Assembly: GCF_964340395.1 (NCBI RefSeq)
Contig: NC_135561.1
Location: 19,081,240-19,145,239, forward strand
Origin: Glandiceps talaboti
Taxonomy: Eukaryota > Hemichordata > Enteropneusta > Spengelidae
Length of the DNA: 64,000 bases
Direction of reading: 5' to 3'
In this document: piece after piece, positions 1 through 9,762 of the stretch
Numbering within the stretch: the stretch's first letter is position 1
Layout: every line of letters begins with the position of its first letter
Made by a program: the position numbers and the translations under genes
The notes under the pieces: model-generated
Database searches by the model: none
Told to the model about the DNA's origin: nothing
What the model saw: the letters and a program-made list of their open reading frames with translations, nothing else

Positions 1-404
1 GTACTACAGACCCTTTTCATCAAATTTCCATCCTATGAATTCATAATTTAAAAAAAAAACATCCTGATAACATATTTCATTCCATATTTCATATCTAAAC
101 TATTTATTCAAGTGCAATGTATGTATGTACTACAAATTTGGGCAAGCGCTGGTATATTTTGTTTGACGATTTAAACCCCTCCCCCCATTCCACATACACG
201 CACATAAAAAGTAAAATAATATGAAATAAAATAAAACGTGAGTTTTCACATAGATTTAATGTATCCAGGTACAACCCTAACAGTTACACGTTCTCTAAGC
301 CATCCTGCAGATCTGTCAATGTGTACTGTGCAAATTAATACACAATGAGCAATATTTTTAGATCGTCTAAATAGTGGATACTAGTACTTTATAAAGTTTA
401 GTAT
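1..404. other. AT-rich noncoding stretch
   Basis: No convincing coding potential, RNA gene or named repeat is visible. It leads into the palindromic AT-rich array that begins near 405. Confidence 0.5.
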
Positions 405-850
405 AAAATGTAGAACGATATTTAGATCGTTTAAATAGTCGATAGTTTATCAAGTTCAGATAACGATATTTAGATCGTCTAAATATAAAATGTAGAGCGA
501 TATTTAGATCGTATAAATAGTGGATACTTTATAAAAGTTTAGATAACGATATTTAGATCGTCTAAATATAAAATGTAGAACGACATTTAGATCGTCTAAA
601 TGTAAAATGTAGAACGATATTTAGATCGTCTAAATATAAAATGAAGAGCGATATTCAGATCGTATAAATAGTGGATACTTTATAAAAGTTTAGATAACGA
701 TATTTGTATGGTATAAATATAAAATGTAGAACGATATTTAGATCGTTTAAATAGTGGATGGTTTATCAAGTTTAGATAACGATATTTAGATCGTCTGTAG
801 AACGATATTTAGATCGTATATATAGTGGATAGTTTATAAAGTTTTAGATT
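405..850. repeat. AT-rich tandem array of short palindromes
   Basis: The motif ACGATATTTAGATCGT and close variants recur about ten times, often followed by TCTAAATATAAAATGTAG or AAATAGTGGATAGTTTAT. Each core can pair with itself (ACGAT with ATCGT), and ATTTAGA-TCG-TCTAAAT is a perfect inverted repeat around a 3-nt centre. Spacing between cores is irregular, so this is a cluster of related palindromes more than a strict satellite. No gene is seen here. Function is unknown; it lies directly upstream of a second array of hairpin-forming repeats. Confidence 0.8.
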
Positions 851-1169
851 TAGAGTAAGATCATAATGGTTAACTTAGCTTTCTAATTTCTAACTTAAAA
901 ACTTTAGATTTAGATTTAGACACTTCTAATTTATCTATCTAAACTTCTAGCTAAACTTTCTAAACTGGCTAATACACAATACCGCACCTTGCTGCAGTAT
1001 ACTTAACATTTTAGAAGCGTCATGTCATCTCATCGTGGACGTATACAGAATCAAAAATATAAATTAGATCAAAGGCAAATTAACATTTTAAGATACACAA
1101 ATATTTGCATATTAAAAGGAATCGTGAAAAACCACATCACGTATTCAAAAATGGTATTTAAAAATGGGG
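851..1169. other. Noncoding spacer between two palindromic arrays
   Basis: AT-rich, with degenerate TTTAGA/TCTAAA runs continuing the preceding array near 850-960. A short open frame from 1022 runs into the next array and has no recognisable content. Confidence 0.4.
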
Positions 1170-2390
1170 GCTACGATCGTACAAAGGTCGTGGGGGAAAG
1201 AGTGCAAAAATATTTCTTCATCACTGTCCCATGGTCGTGGAAAAAAGACAGTAAAGAAATACATACCACGACCATACGACCGGTCGTGGAGAAAAGACAG
1301 TGAAAAAATACATGCCACGACCATACGACCGGTCGTAGAGAAAACTCATTGGAAAAAATACATACCACGACCATACGACCGGTCGTGGAGAAAAGACAGT
1401 GAAAAAATACATGCCACGACCATACGACCGGTCGTGGAGAAAAGATGGTGAAAAAACACATGCCACGACCATACGACCGGTCGTGGAGAAAAGTCATTGG
1501 AAAAAATACATGCCACGACCATACGACCGGTCGTGGAGAAAAGATGGTGAAAAAACACATGCCACGACCATACGACCGGTCGTGGAGAAAAGATGGTGAA
1601 AAAACACATGCCACGACCATACGACCGGTCGTGGAGAAAAGTCATTGGAAAAAATACATGCCACGACCATACGACCGGTCGTGGAGAAAAGATGGTGAAA
1701 AAACACATGCCACGACCATACGACCGGTCGTGGAGAAAAGTCATTGGAAAAAATACATGCCACGACCATACGACCGGTCGTGGAGAAAAGATGGTGAAAA
1801 AACACATGCCACGACCATACGACCGGTCGTGGAGAAAAGTCATTGGAAAAAATACATGCCACGACCATACGACCGGTCGTGGAGAAAAGATGGTGAAAAA
1901 ACACATGCCACGACCATACGACCGGTCGTGGAGAAAAGATGGTGAAAAAATACATGCCACGACCATACGACCGGTCGTGGAGAAAAGATGGTGAAAAAAT
2001 ACATGCCACGACCATACGACCGGTCGTGGAGAAAAGATGGTGAAAAAACACATGCCACGACCATACGACCGGTCGTGGAGAAAAGATGGTGAAAAAATAC
2101 ATGCCACGACCATACGACAGGTCGTGGAGAAAATTCATTGGAAAAAATACATGCCACGACCATACGACCGGTCGTGGAGAAAATTCATTGGAAAAAGTAC
2201 ATGCCACGACCATACGACCGGTCGTGGAGAAAATTCATTGGAAAAAATACATGCCACGACCATACGACCGGTCGTGGAGAAAATTCATTGGAAAAAATAC
2301 ATGCCACGACCATACGACCGGTCGTGGAGAAAAGACAGTGATAAAATACATACCACGAACAACATACGACCGGTCGTGGAGAAGATAGAA
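1170..2390. repeat. 49/50-bp tandem satellite, about 23 copies, each with a GC-rich hairpin
   Basis: The core is CCACGACC, then ATACGACC, then GGTCGTGG, joined by A-rich spacers. CCACGACC pairs with GGTCGTGG, and the inner ACGACCGGTCGT is itself a perfect 12-bp palindrome, so two hairpin registers compete. Two spacer types occur: a GATGGTGAAAAAACACATG type (49-bp unit) and a TCATTGGAAAAAATACATG type (50-bp unit). Between about 1440 and 1890 they mostly alternate, giving a roughly 99-bp higher-order unit. Spacers at both edges differ (GACAGTG type). Because 49 is not a multiple of 3 and the unit has no stops in several frames, overlapping open frames of up to 255 codons appear on both strands. 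They are artefacts of the repeat, not genes. Confidence 0.95.
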
Positions 2391-2470
2391 TAAATTTATT
2401 GTTTATTGTCCGAGGTCAAACGAACATCCGGGTATTTATTACTATAGCCCTGTGTATTATATGATACTAA

Positions 2471-2512
2471 ACATCCACGACCGAAATTTGGTCGTACGAC
2501 CGGTCGTGTAGC
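2471..2512. repeat. Outlying palindromic relative of the 49-bp repeat
   Basis: ACGACC-GAAATTT-GGTCGT is followed at once by the ACGACCGGTCGT palindrome found in the array. It sits about 80 bp beyond the array and just before the putative exon starting near 2530, so it may mark the original edge of the array. Confidence 0.6.
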
Positions 2513-2529
2513 GTAGGCATTGAAAACAG

Positions 2530-3955
2530 TGGTTCATTTTGGGCCGCATATGTGAGGCGTACACTCATATCTTCAATACATCTCCACAGCTCTCTACCTA
2601 CTCAAAGACCTATTACATTCCAGCTCCAGGGGATTGGCGTACTTTCTTCTTTGTGAAGAAATTGATTGCCCAACGCAAACTCACTGACAGCATTATACCA
2701 ATCCAGGGTCCATTTCATGCCAGTCTGAACCTCCATGATGATCACGTTAAACTTTATCATTTCTTTTACAATGATCTTTATTCCTTTGTTTTTGGAGGAA
2801 AGCTATCAGGGAATCCAAAACCCCACAGAGCATCCCTGGTTATAATGGCGGCTTTTACTGGTTGGCAACTTGTCAGAGGGTTTTTTCTGCCCCATTTCAA
2901 AAGTTCCAAAGACCCCGAGTATTTATGTTTAAAGCACATATTTGAGGAGCAACTTCCTATCTTGGTGTTCCAGTACAATGCAATATTTCGCTCTGGGGAC
3001 CACAGGCTGTATCAGCAGATAATGAGAAGAATTGCAATTTTATTCATCATCCAGAGAAGAAGACACTATGACAGAGCAACACTATCAATGCTTTCGGACA
3101 CCAAGTTTCAAGAAGAAAATAATCAAGACCTTGCTGAACTGTACGAGTCATACGCATCACTCTTGACAGAGAAAAAAGTTGAAGTATGGCATTCAATTCT
3201 TCGTAGCCAAATACACTCACACACATCAACAGACATGATAACAAAAACGGCACACAGTATTGCAGCTACCAAAATACACAACCAGTTTAAGCACCAGTTT
3301 TTACATGGGTATGGGAGAGGTGTCTACACACCTGATTGCACTGTAGTTGCAGGAAGAACAGCTGAATACTTGGTGCAACTGTTTGACAAGATAGCAAAGA
3401 ACATTGGGCAGACAACTTTACTTGGCACTACACCTTCTTCACTTAGATGCAAACTTTTTACATTCAAGACTGAAGTTAACAGTAGGTGTTTGCCACTCGC
3501 TTTCAGCTTTGGGTGTAACAGTCTACCATCATCAACCTTGAAGTGTGATTTCCTATCCTGTAGTAATGACATCTCAACAGACATAACAGTTCTCCCCTGT
3601 GGTCATGGCTGTCATTTGCTTTGCCTTAATTCTGAAGGGAAATGTAAAATCTGTTGCCCCCTACTACTAGACAAAGTAAAAGAACTCGGACACAATTTTA
3701 ATGACAGTCTCATGCAGGCCACTAAACACAGAAAAACTCAACAACCATCAGGGAGAAATGAAGAAGAAGAAGAAGAAGATGATGATATACCAGAACCAAA
3801 TATCAACACAGGCAAGAGCAAAGAACACTACAAATCACAGCAATTCAATGATAATCTGAAACATCGAAAACATCAATTCGCAGCAGTTCCACAACCATCA
3901 GCAACAAGACAACTTCAACAGCAAATGAATCCTCTTGAACAACAACAACAACAAT

Positions 3956-3996
<41 letters not shown>

Positions 3997-4777
3997 CCAC
4001 GCAGACGCTGTAGTTACTGCAAGCAGTGTGGTCATACAAAGAAAACTCGAGGGCAGATCACTTGTCCACAACTTTTAAAAGTAACTAATCAACAAGTCTC
4101 TCCAGTCATCACACATGCACCTATTAACATACAGCCTGTTACATTTGAAGGTGGTGCCATTCAACTTTGGGCATTCCCACCTCATATTTCTCAGTCAACA
4201 ATTGATGGTCGTTCACTAATATGCAGCAGTGCCTGTACACTAATTTCAATAATATTTGGGAATACATACTGGAACAACACAATACATTGCATGCACACAC
4301 CACAACATGCGCTTTCAGCTTCATGGTTTGAGGCAGTTCTGACAGCGCTGAGAGAGGGCAACAGAATATATGACCTCTATGTTGACCAGCCTGGTAGGAA
4401 TCTGTCTGTACCTGAAGCTGTGAGATTACTCCCATACATACAAATACACCACATAGGACAAGAAACACCATTTGACATTATCAACACTACAGACAATTCC
4501 CAAACACTTACTCTTACAAACCTGGCTTTAAACTTACCTCCTAAATCTGCAGGCATCTTTATTTCTTCAAGGAAAGTCCATCCTACTGATCTCCACTCCT
4601 GATCATACAGTTCTGTTTGATAGTCATACCCATACCCATGGAAGAGTTGGTGCTGTACTCATGTCATGTCTTACAAGAGAAAATACAATAACTAACATGT
4701 TGCAACACAACACACTTTCAAACACAACAAACTACACCCTAGGTTCCTTCACAGTTGTACAGTTCACTGAAAGGTGA
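2530..4777 (+). pseudogene. Broken multi-domain gene of unknown family (RING-like Cys cluster, polyQ, possible papain-like protease end)
   Basis: An open frame starts after TGA 2521-2523 without an ATG. AAAACAG just before 2530 looks like a splice acceptor, so this is probably a 3' exon. Codons to 3957 encode about 475 residues: a helical N-terminal region (LHDDHVKLYHFF, NPKPHR, RRHYDRATLS), then a Cys/His cluster (CDFLSC, CGHGCHLLCL, CKICC) like a RING-type zinc finger, then acidic and Gln-rich low complexity. A CAA tract carries one TAA (3955-3957); the same frame continues through RRCSYCKQCGHTKKT to 4602. Past a +1 shift near 4560 the reading continues to TGA 4775-4777. GRSLICSSACTLIS followed downstream by LFDSHTH suggests a Cys/His papain-like protease fold (inference). 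The N-terminal part loosely recalls DUF6589-type transposon-associated proteins, from memory and unproven. A mutated or poorly assembled copy of a mobile or multicopy gene. Confidence 0.6.
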
Positions 4778-4849
4778 AGACAACACTGAGTCACCATGGT
4801 TTGGATGTTGAATCCAAAGAAGTAACAAATTGTCTATTTACAAATCATG

Positions 4850-5070
4850 TATAGACACCAACTCAACGGCCCTTTTCAGGGCCACCTTACAAGTGTTTAT
4901 TCTTATACACACTTTAAACGGCCCTTTTCAGGGCCACCTTACAAAGTGTTTATTCTTAGACACACTTTAAACGGCTCTTTTCAGGGCCACCTCACTGTCA
5001 AATTGTCTACTACTTGTAGACACAAACAAAACGGCCCTTTTCAGGGCCACCACATCCTCCAGAAAGAGAA
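4850..5070 (+). repeat. Four tandem histone-type mRNA 3' stem-loops
   Basis: GGCCCTTTTCAGGGCC followed by ACC occurs at 4868-4883, 4920-4935 and 5033-5048. A variant with one G-U pair (GGCTCTTTTCAGGGCC) is at 4973-4988. Each has a 6-bp stem and a TTTC loop, matching the metazoan histone mRNA 3' stem-loop that binds SLBP, including the A-rich 5' flank and 3' ACC. Spacing is 52, 53 and 60 bp. Spacers share TAGACACA-like and GTGTTTATTCT sequence, so the array arose by tandem duplication. The first loop lies 91 bp past the final stop of the upstream broken gene. No histone coding sequence is present anywhere in the window. Confidence 0.9.
5024..5070 (+). terminator. Canonical histone-type 3' processing site (fourth stem-loop plus HDE-like element)
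   Basis: Only the fourth copy has all three classic parts: the upstream ACAAAAC flank, the stem-loop with ACC, and 13 nt downstream CAGAAAGAGAA (5060-5070), close to the histone downstream element CAAGAAAGA that pairs with U7 snRNA. In known histone genes cleavage falls between stem-loop and HDE and yields a non-polyadenylated mRNA. Use here is inferred from sequence only. Confidence 0.75.
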
Positions 5071-6590
5071 TACCATAAACCTATCTACATCTATACTCTA
5101 TCATTAAATATATTACCTTAAAAATACAATGACTTTTGTCTGAGTCTTTATCCTGGTATTTCACAGTTACTAGTCGGTAGTATTAACTTCATCACATTAC
5201 TTATGTTATGGTACAAGATAAAAAAACAACAACTTGTATTATTCTGATATTGAGTGTTTAGTCTTGAGATTTAATCCATGAATTAACTAACTACATGTAT
5301 TACACAAAATATTTTGTACACTGTCAGACAGTTGAAAACTTAACTATGTTCCATAGTGGTTACTACATGTGTAAGTACATATACCATTATAAAGACACTG
5401 AGGATATATAGATGATGTGTTAAATACACTCAGCTAGTTTCCTCTTCACTACATCACACTAATTGAACATGTGCTTTCTGGTGAGCTCTGTTGAAAATAA
5501 ATGTACATTTATACTACTAATTGCAGAGTTGAACACTAACCACTCTCATAGTAATACATTGTATCTATAACAATACCAAATACAGTATATGCTGGAAAGG
5601 ATAAACATTAACACGGTCAAACTAGTTTTCTTCTTAATGATATTTATAATGGTTAGCTCATAACTTACAAAGCGCCCTACAACTACATGTATGACATGAT
5701 ATTTCAATGTTCAATAATAAAGTCAGTTTAAAGGTTCAATGTTAACAAAACAAAACTACATGTACTATAAGCAAAAATCGACAACTTGTCTGAAAATAGT
5801 AGTCATATTTGACCCTGGACCCTGTAGAAATACAACTCTTGGATGTTGTTAAAAATAAATTGCAGTGAATAAAACTCCTCGAACAATAGATAAAATTGTC
5901 TTAGAAAAACATAAACAATGAAATATTCATTAATTAAACTTGCAACTTGCAGCAAATTAACTTATGCATGTTTATATATAAGTCGGTTGCCCATTTCACA
6001 ATGACCCACTGAGGCCCTAATACTATTACTAATAGAGGTAATATGGTATCATTATCGTTCATACATGGATTGTCGATTTAATTGATCGTGGATGTATTAG
6101 GGCAGTGATTCGATGATGTAAACAACTTACCTTTTTAGTTGAATTTCATTGGCTTCTTGAAAGAGAAACAACATGTACACTTGTCTCCGGCTAATAACTA
6201 GAATATCATTCGTTCTCCAAATGTCACAAGCTTGGTCAGTTTATACATAGACCCAACACAGCGGCATATAAAACGTTAACACACGAGGTAGTCCTCAGAA
6301 AGAGAACGTGGTCATGATACTATTACCATTGATGGATAAGTTCTTGAACTGAATCTTGAAACAAACGTGTGTTGAGAAAAATATACGAAACGTTTTGTGT
6401 GTCCAAGATAGTATGACATTATTGGCACTTTCAACAACAAGATTGTGAGAAAATACTTTGATTTGTGGACTGAATTTTGTACCAGATCCACATTTTCCGA
6501 CCACACATCCAAAGCAAGTATCCAAAGCTTGAGTTGGGTGTATTGTTTCCGGGGCGGGATGAACTCGGCTGGCATGTGTCAACTATGACG
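5071..6590. other. Noncoding AT-rich stretch
   Basis: No domain-like reading frame is visible. Two overlapping minus-strand open frames near 6300-6580 have low-complexity, non-conserved-looking content and are not supported as genes. Confidence 0.5.
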
Positions 6591-7061
6591 CATTCGTATT
6601 AGGGCGGCCCTTTTTATTTTTCTGTTTCTCATCTCCCGACCGACCCTAATTTGAAGCTCCGACATCAGAAAAAAAAAAGTTTTTTTATTTCCGACCGACC
6701 CCTGAGCACAGCAAAATTGTAAGGTTCCCCATGGCGTCTAAGGCCAGTTGTGCCGAGGCCACGACCTTGCGACATTGGCCCCCTAAAATTACAAATGAAG
6801 CAATAATTTTCCCACCTTGCGTCGCTAGGCGCATTCATTTTACGGCAGACATCAAAATTATCTAAGTCCACGGCCGGACCAGGCCAGGCTCTGACTCGAC
6901 GTGAATCCCACAAGAAGTATACTGACTGCGTAAGGGAAAGTTTTGTTGACATCATATAAGATACAGTGACAACGCGCAGTTCTATTGTTAACATAAAAAA
7001 TGCCACAAAAAGATCAACTTTGATAAACTTAATCTACAAATTAAAACATTAGAGGGATTAG
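6591..7061. other. Moderately GC-richer noncoding stretch
   Basis: It holds CCCGACCGACCC-type motifs near 6640 and 6698. GTTTCTCATCTCC near 6627 has its reverse complement at about 9255, hinting at a distant inverted repeat or the ends of a lost element. A minus-strand open frame at 6665-7006 has no recognisable domain. Confidence 0.35.
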
Positions 7062-7231
7062 ATGAGACGTCGAAATGGACGTCTCTCGTCACATGTTTTG
7101 TCTACTGTCACTGTCGTGACCTCTGACCTAATCACTGACGTGTGCGAAACACTGAACTTGCAACCGGAACATCTATCTGCCATGCCACAGCTCAGAAGCC
7201 TTCGTGAACCAAATTTATGGGACAGGTTGTG
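7062..7231 (+). CDS. Possible small exon or ORF, unrecognised
   Basis: ATG at 7062 opens 56 codons ending in TGA at 7229-7231, within a locally GC-richer patch. The peptide has a charged, helix-like middle (LITDVCETLNLQPEHLSAM) ending LREPNLWDR. A weak splice-donor-like CAG/GTTGTG falls at 7225/7226, so it could be a first exon. No family is recognised and no continuing exon was found. Chance is a real alternative. Confidence 0.2.
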
Positions 7232-7995
7232 ATTTTCATTTGTTGATGGGTTAAATTAAATGAGTACATGTGTATTTTGATTCCGAAAAAGCTGTGTTAG
7301 GGGATCGTGTTGCATGATGTTGACAGTGCTAGTGACACATGTGAATGTTGGGCACTGAATCAATGCGTAATCACTGGCATGGCCACTATAGACGGCAGAT
7401 GCATGTGCCCCCGGTCAGACATGAAGAACGAACTTGTTGTGCAAACCAGAAAAAAATTAATGTAATATTCACAGAGCATCCCAACTTTGACTTTGTTGAT
7501 ACATGTAGTTTTAGTTAAAGATTCAAGTTCTGAGTTTCAAGGACACCTAATGTCAGCTTTCCGTATCATTGCAAGTTTACGGTACGTATTAAACTATGCT
7601 GTCATTTGATATAGCAGGACCAAATCATGATACACAGCCAGTAACGGTTAATTAATAAAAAATAAATTATTTTAAAGTTTGTTTGACTATTATTTGTAAG
7701 TTTTTCGTTCACATTTGGTACTTTTTAAAGTAAGGGATTTTTTTTCTTCAAAATGTCCCAAAAAGGGAATGATAAACACAGCAGTGTACTAACAATTTAA
7801 AAAATGAATCAAGTGGTTACAAGTTTAGGATTTCTCAAAGTTTTTATTCAATCATATGTTCACTGTGACTTATTTTGAAGTTGTTCATTGTCCTTGTCTG
7901 AAAAAAGGGTATTATAAATTTTAGCACTGCTATTCATTGATATTCAGATTAAAAATTGTGACTACCTGGCTGTCCAATCTTTCTAAACAATATAT
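7232..7995. other. Noncoding AT-rich stretch
   Basis: No coding or structural feature beyond homopolymer runs was seen. Confidence 0.5.

Positions 7996-8078
<83 letters not shown>
7996..8078. repeat. (TA)n microsatellite
   Basis: About 40 uninterrupted TA units. Confidence 0.97.
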
Positions 8079-8221
8079 CTTAAAATTACATAATCTTAAT
8101 TGCCTTCTTTTTCTAAGGTGTAATGTGTAGTACACAATTTTCAAAAAATAGCTTACTGGGAACTGTTATTATGAATGGAATTTTTTTATGTAGTTAGGTA
8201 ATGGTCTATACGTAATGGAAT

Positions 8222-8257
8222 ATCTCAGACCACAGTATCTCTATAGTGGTCTGAGAT
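8222..8257. repeat. Perfect 12-bp inverted repeat hairpin
   Basis: ATCTCAGACCAC and GTGGTCTGAGAT are separated by 12 nt. No adjacent gene explains it. Confidence 0.8.
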
Positions 8258-9329
8258 AATTTATATGAATATTTCATAGACAATAATAATTGACCCCACT
8301 CCCTGTCAAATGACACCACTTTTTGGAACCAAGGGGCCTGTGTCCCCACTTGTTGGAAACCTTGGCAGAACACCGCCGTCTACCCCCCCCCCCACCCACC
8401 CAACCCCTTTGTTACGTCAGAGCAGCATGTGTCTTTCATCATGGCAGAAGCCGTTGAGGTTTGATGAGGGACAGGGCTCAAAATTAATACTGTCACGCGG
8501 TACATTTTGCTGCAATGTAAGAATAGCTCAGAATATTTCCATCATTTTCAAAATTATGCTTAAAATTGGTAAAAGTCATACTGCATTCCTAATTTCTTGA
8601 CCAGTTTTTAGCTTTAAATCAGTTGTATTATCAGGGGAATGACCGACTCCATAGCGTTTCATGCATGACCTTTGAAGACATTCCTATGTTTACATTATTA
8701 CTTTTAATTATTTTTAAACAGTAAATCCAAAAGGGGTTCTGAGTTTTAGAAATGTTTACATGTCATCTGGTGGATTATTTTGACAAGTTCACACTGAAGA
8801 AAAATGTTTCATAGAAGTAATGGTTTATATAAATGAAAATTCATCTAGCACACTGATGACAATCACGCAAGTATTTCAAAAAGTGACATACTAAAGTTCA
8901 AATTGGATAACTTGAAAACATTGTTAGCGATGGCAATGCCACTTTGATTAATAGGACGAATGTATTAGTACTCCTGATAAAATCACACAATAGTTCATGG
9001 CTACAGATATATACCCATCAGGATGATAAGTATTTAATCATCTTCTTACAAAGTTGTTCTACAGACTTGTCAACCTTGCTAAAATGAAGGAAAGAGACTT
9101 GTAACAAGGAATTCAATAAAGAGAAGAGAAATGAAGTTGTATAGAGACTAACAGGACAGAAAGGACAGAGAATAGAACTGAAAAAAATATTTATTTTTTT
9201 CTTGCCCCCCTTTTTTTTTATTTCGCCCGCCCGACCCGCCTGACTATTCCATTGGAGATGAGAAACAAAAAAAACAAAAAACCAAAAAAAAAAACCTCAC
9301 CCTTACGTTCTGAAGTGTTGCTGCTATAA
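8258..9329. other. Noncoding stretch
   Basis: No gene is supported. It holds polyC/polyT runs near 8385 and 9200-9230 and a CCCGCCCGACCCGCC patch (9224-9240) next to the distant inverted-repeat partner of 6627. Confidence 0.45.
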
Positions 9330-9660
9330 AAGTACTTACCCGCGCAAGCGCAGAACTCAGTTGACGCTCAGGACATGTGACACACAACACAGAAGCCGAT
9401 AGACCGAATGTGCAACTAGGTGACATCTTGTAATTGCTTACAATACAAGGGATTGATCAGGTGAGTTAGTTTTGAATGTTCAACAAGGTGAAATGCCTAG
9501 AATCGACATTTAAACATCAACGGATTTTTGGACAAAATTAGTATGCAAATGTTGGCCGACACATATCGGAGTAACCGTTACTATTGAATCCCCTACAAGC
9601 ACATACCTGTTCAAGTACGGATGCATGAATCCACGACATTGGTAACTGAACTGACCAATG
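9330..9660. repeat. Dispersed or segmentally duplicated block A, copy 1
   Basis: It matches 48520-48880 closely over about 300 bp, including GCGCAGAACTCAGTTGA, ATTGATCAGGTGAGTTAG and the run from GGCCGACACATATCGGAGTAA to ATGCATGAATCCACGAC. The last part is repeated again at 47905-48010. Both full copies keep TGATCAG/GTGAGT, a strong splice-donor-like site, so the block may once have held a 5' exon. It lies about 7.6 kb before methyltransferase exon 1 here and about 2.5 kb before the duplicate exon 1 at 51.4 kb. Confidence 0.8.
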
Positions 9661-9762
9661 TTTGCTGGGGCAGCAGCAGGTTCATAAATCGTCAACAGGT
9701 ATGTTTTATACAAAGCATTTATCCCCAAAAATCGGTGAATTACGTGATGTAACAAACTATGG

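Noticed and set aside
1250-2390. CRISPR-like array (palindromic repeats with spacers)
   Set aside because: The spacers are themselves repeated in two types, no cas genes exist, and the context is an animal genome.
1171-2393. Overlapping open frames of 66-255 codons on both strands across the 49-bp array
   Set aside because: They follow the repeat in every frame, have no start context or splice sites, and are explained by a stop-free unit whose length is not a multiple of three.
3955-3990. TAA read as glutamine (variant genetic code)
   Set aside because: TAA and TAG end other convincing frames in the window (40618, 25261). A single CAA-to-TAA change in a CAA tract is simpler.
4847-5107. Open frame of 86 codons over the stem-loop array
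   Set aside because: The repeating peptide only reflects the repeated stem-loops; the RNA structure explains the conservation.
6295-7006. Minus-strand open frames of 87-113 codons
   Set aside because: Overlapping, no domain-like pattern, no splice or promoter support.
8310-8600. Plus-strand open frame of 96 codons
   Set aside because: Pro/Thr run comes from a C-run; no recognisable content.
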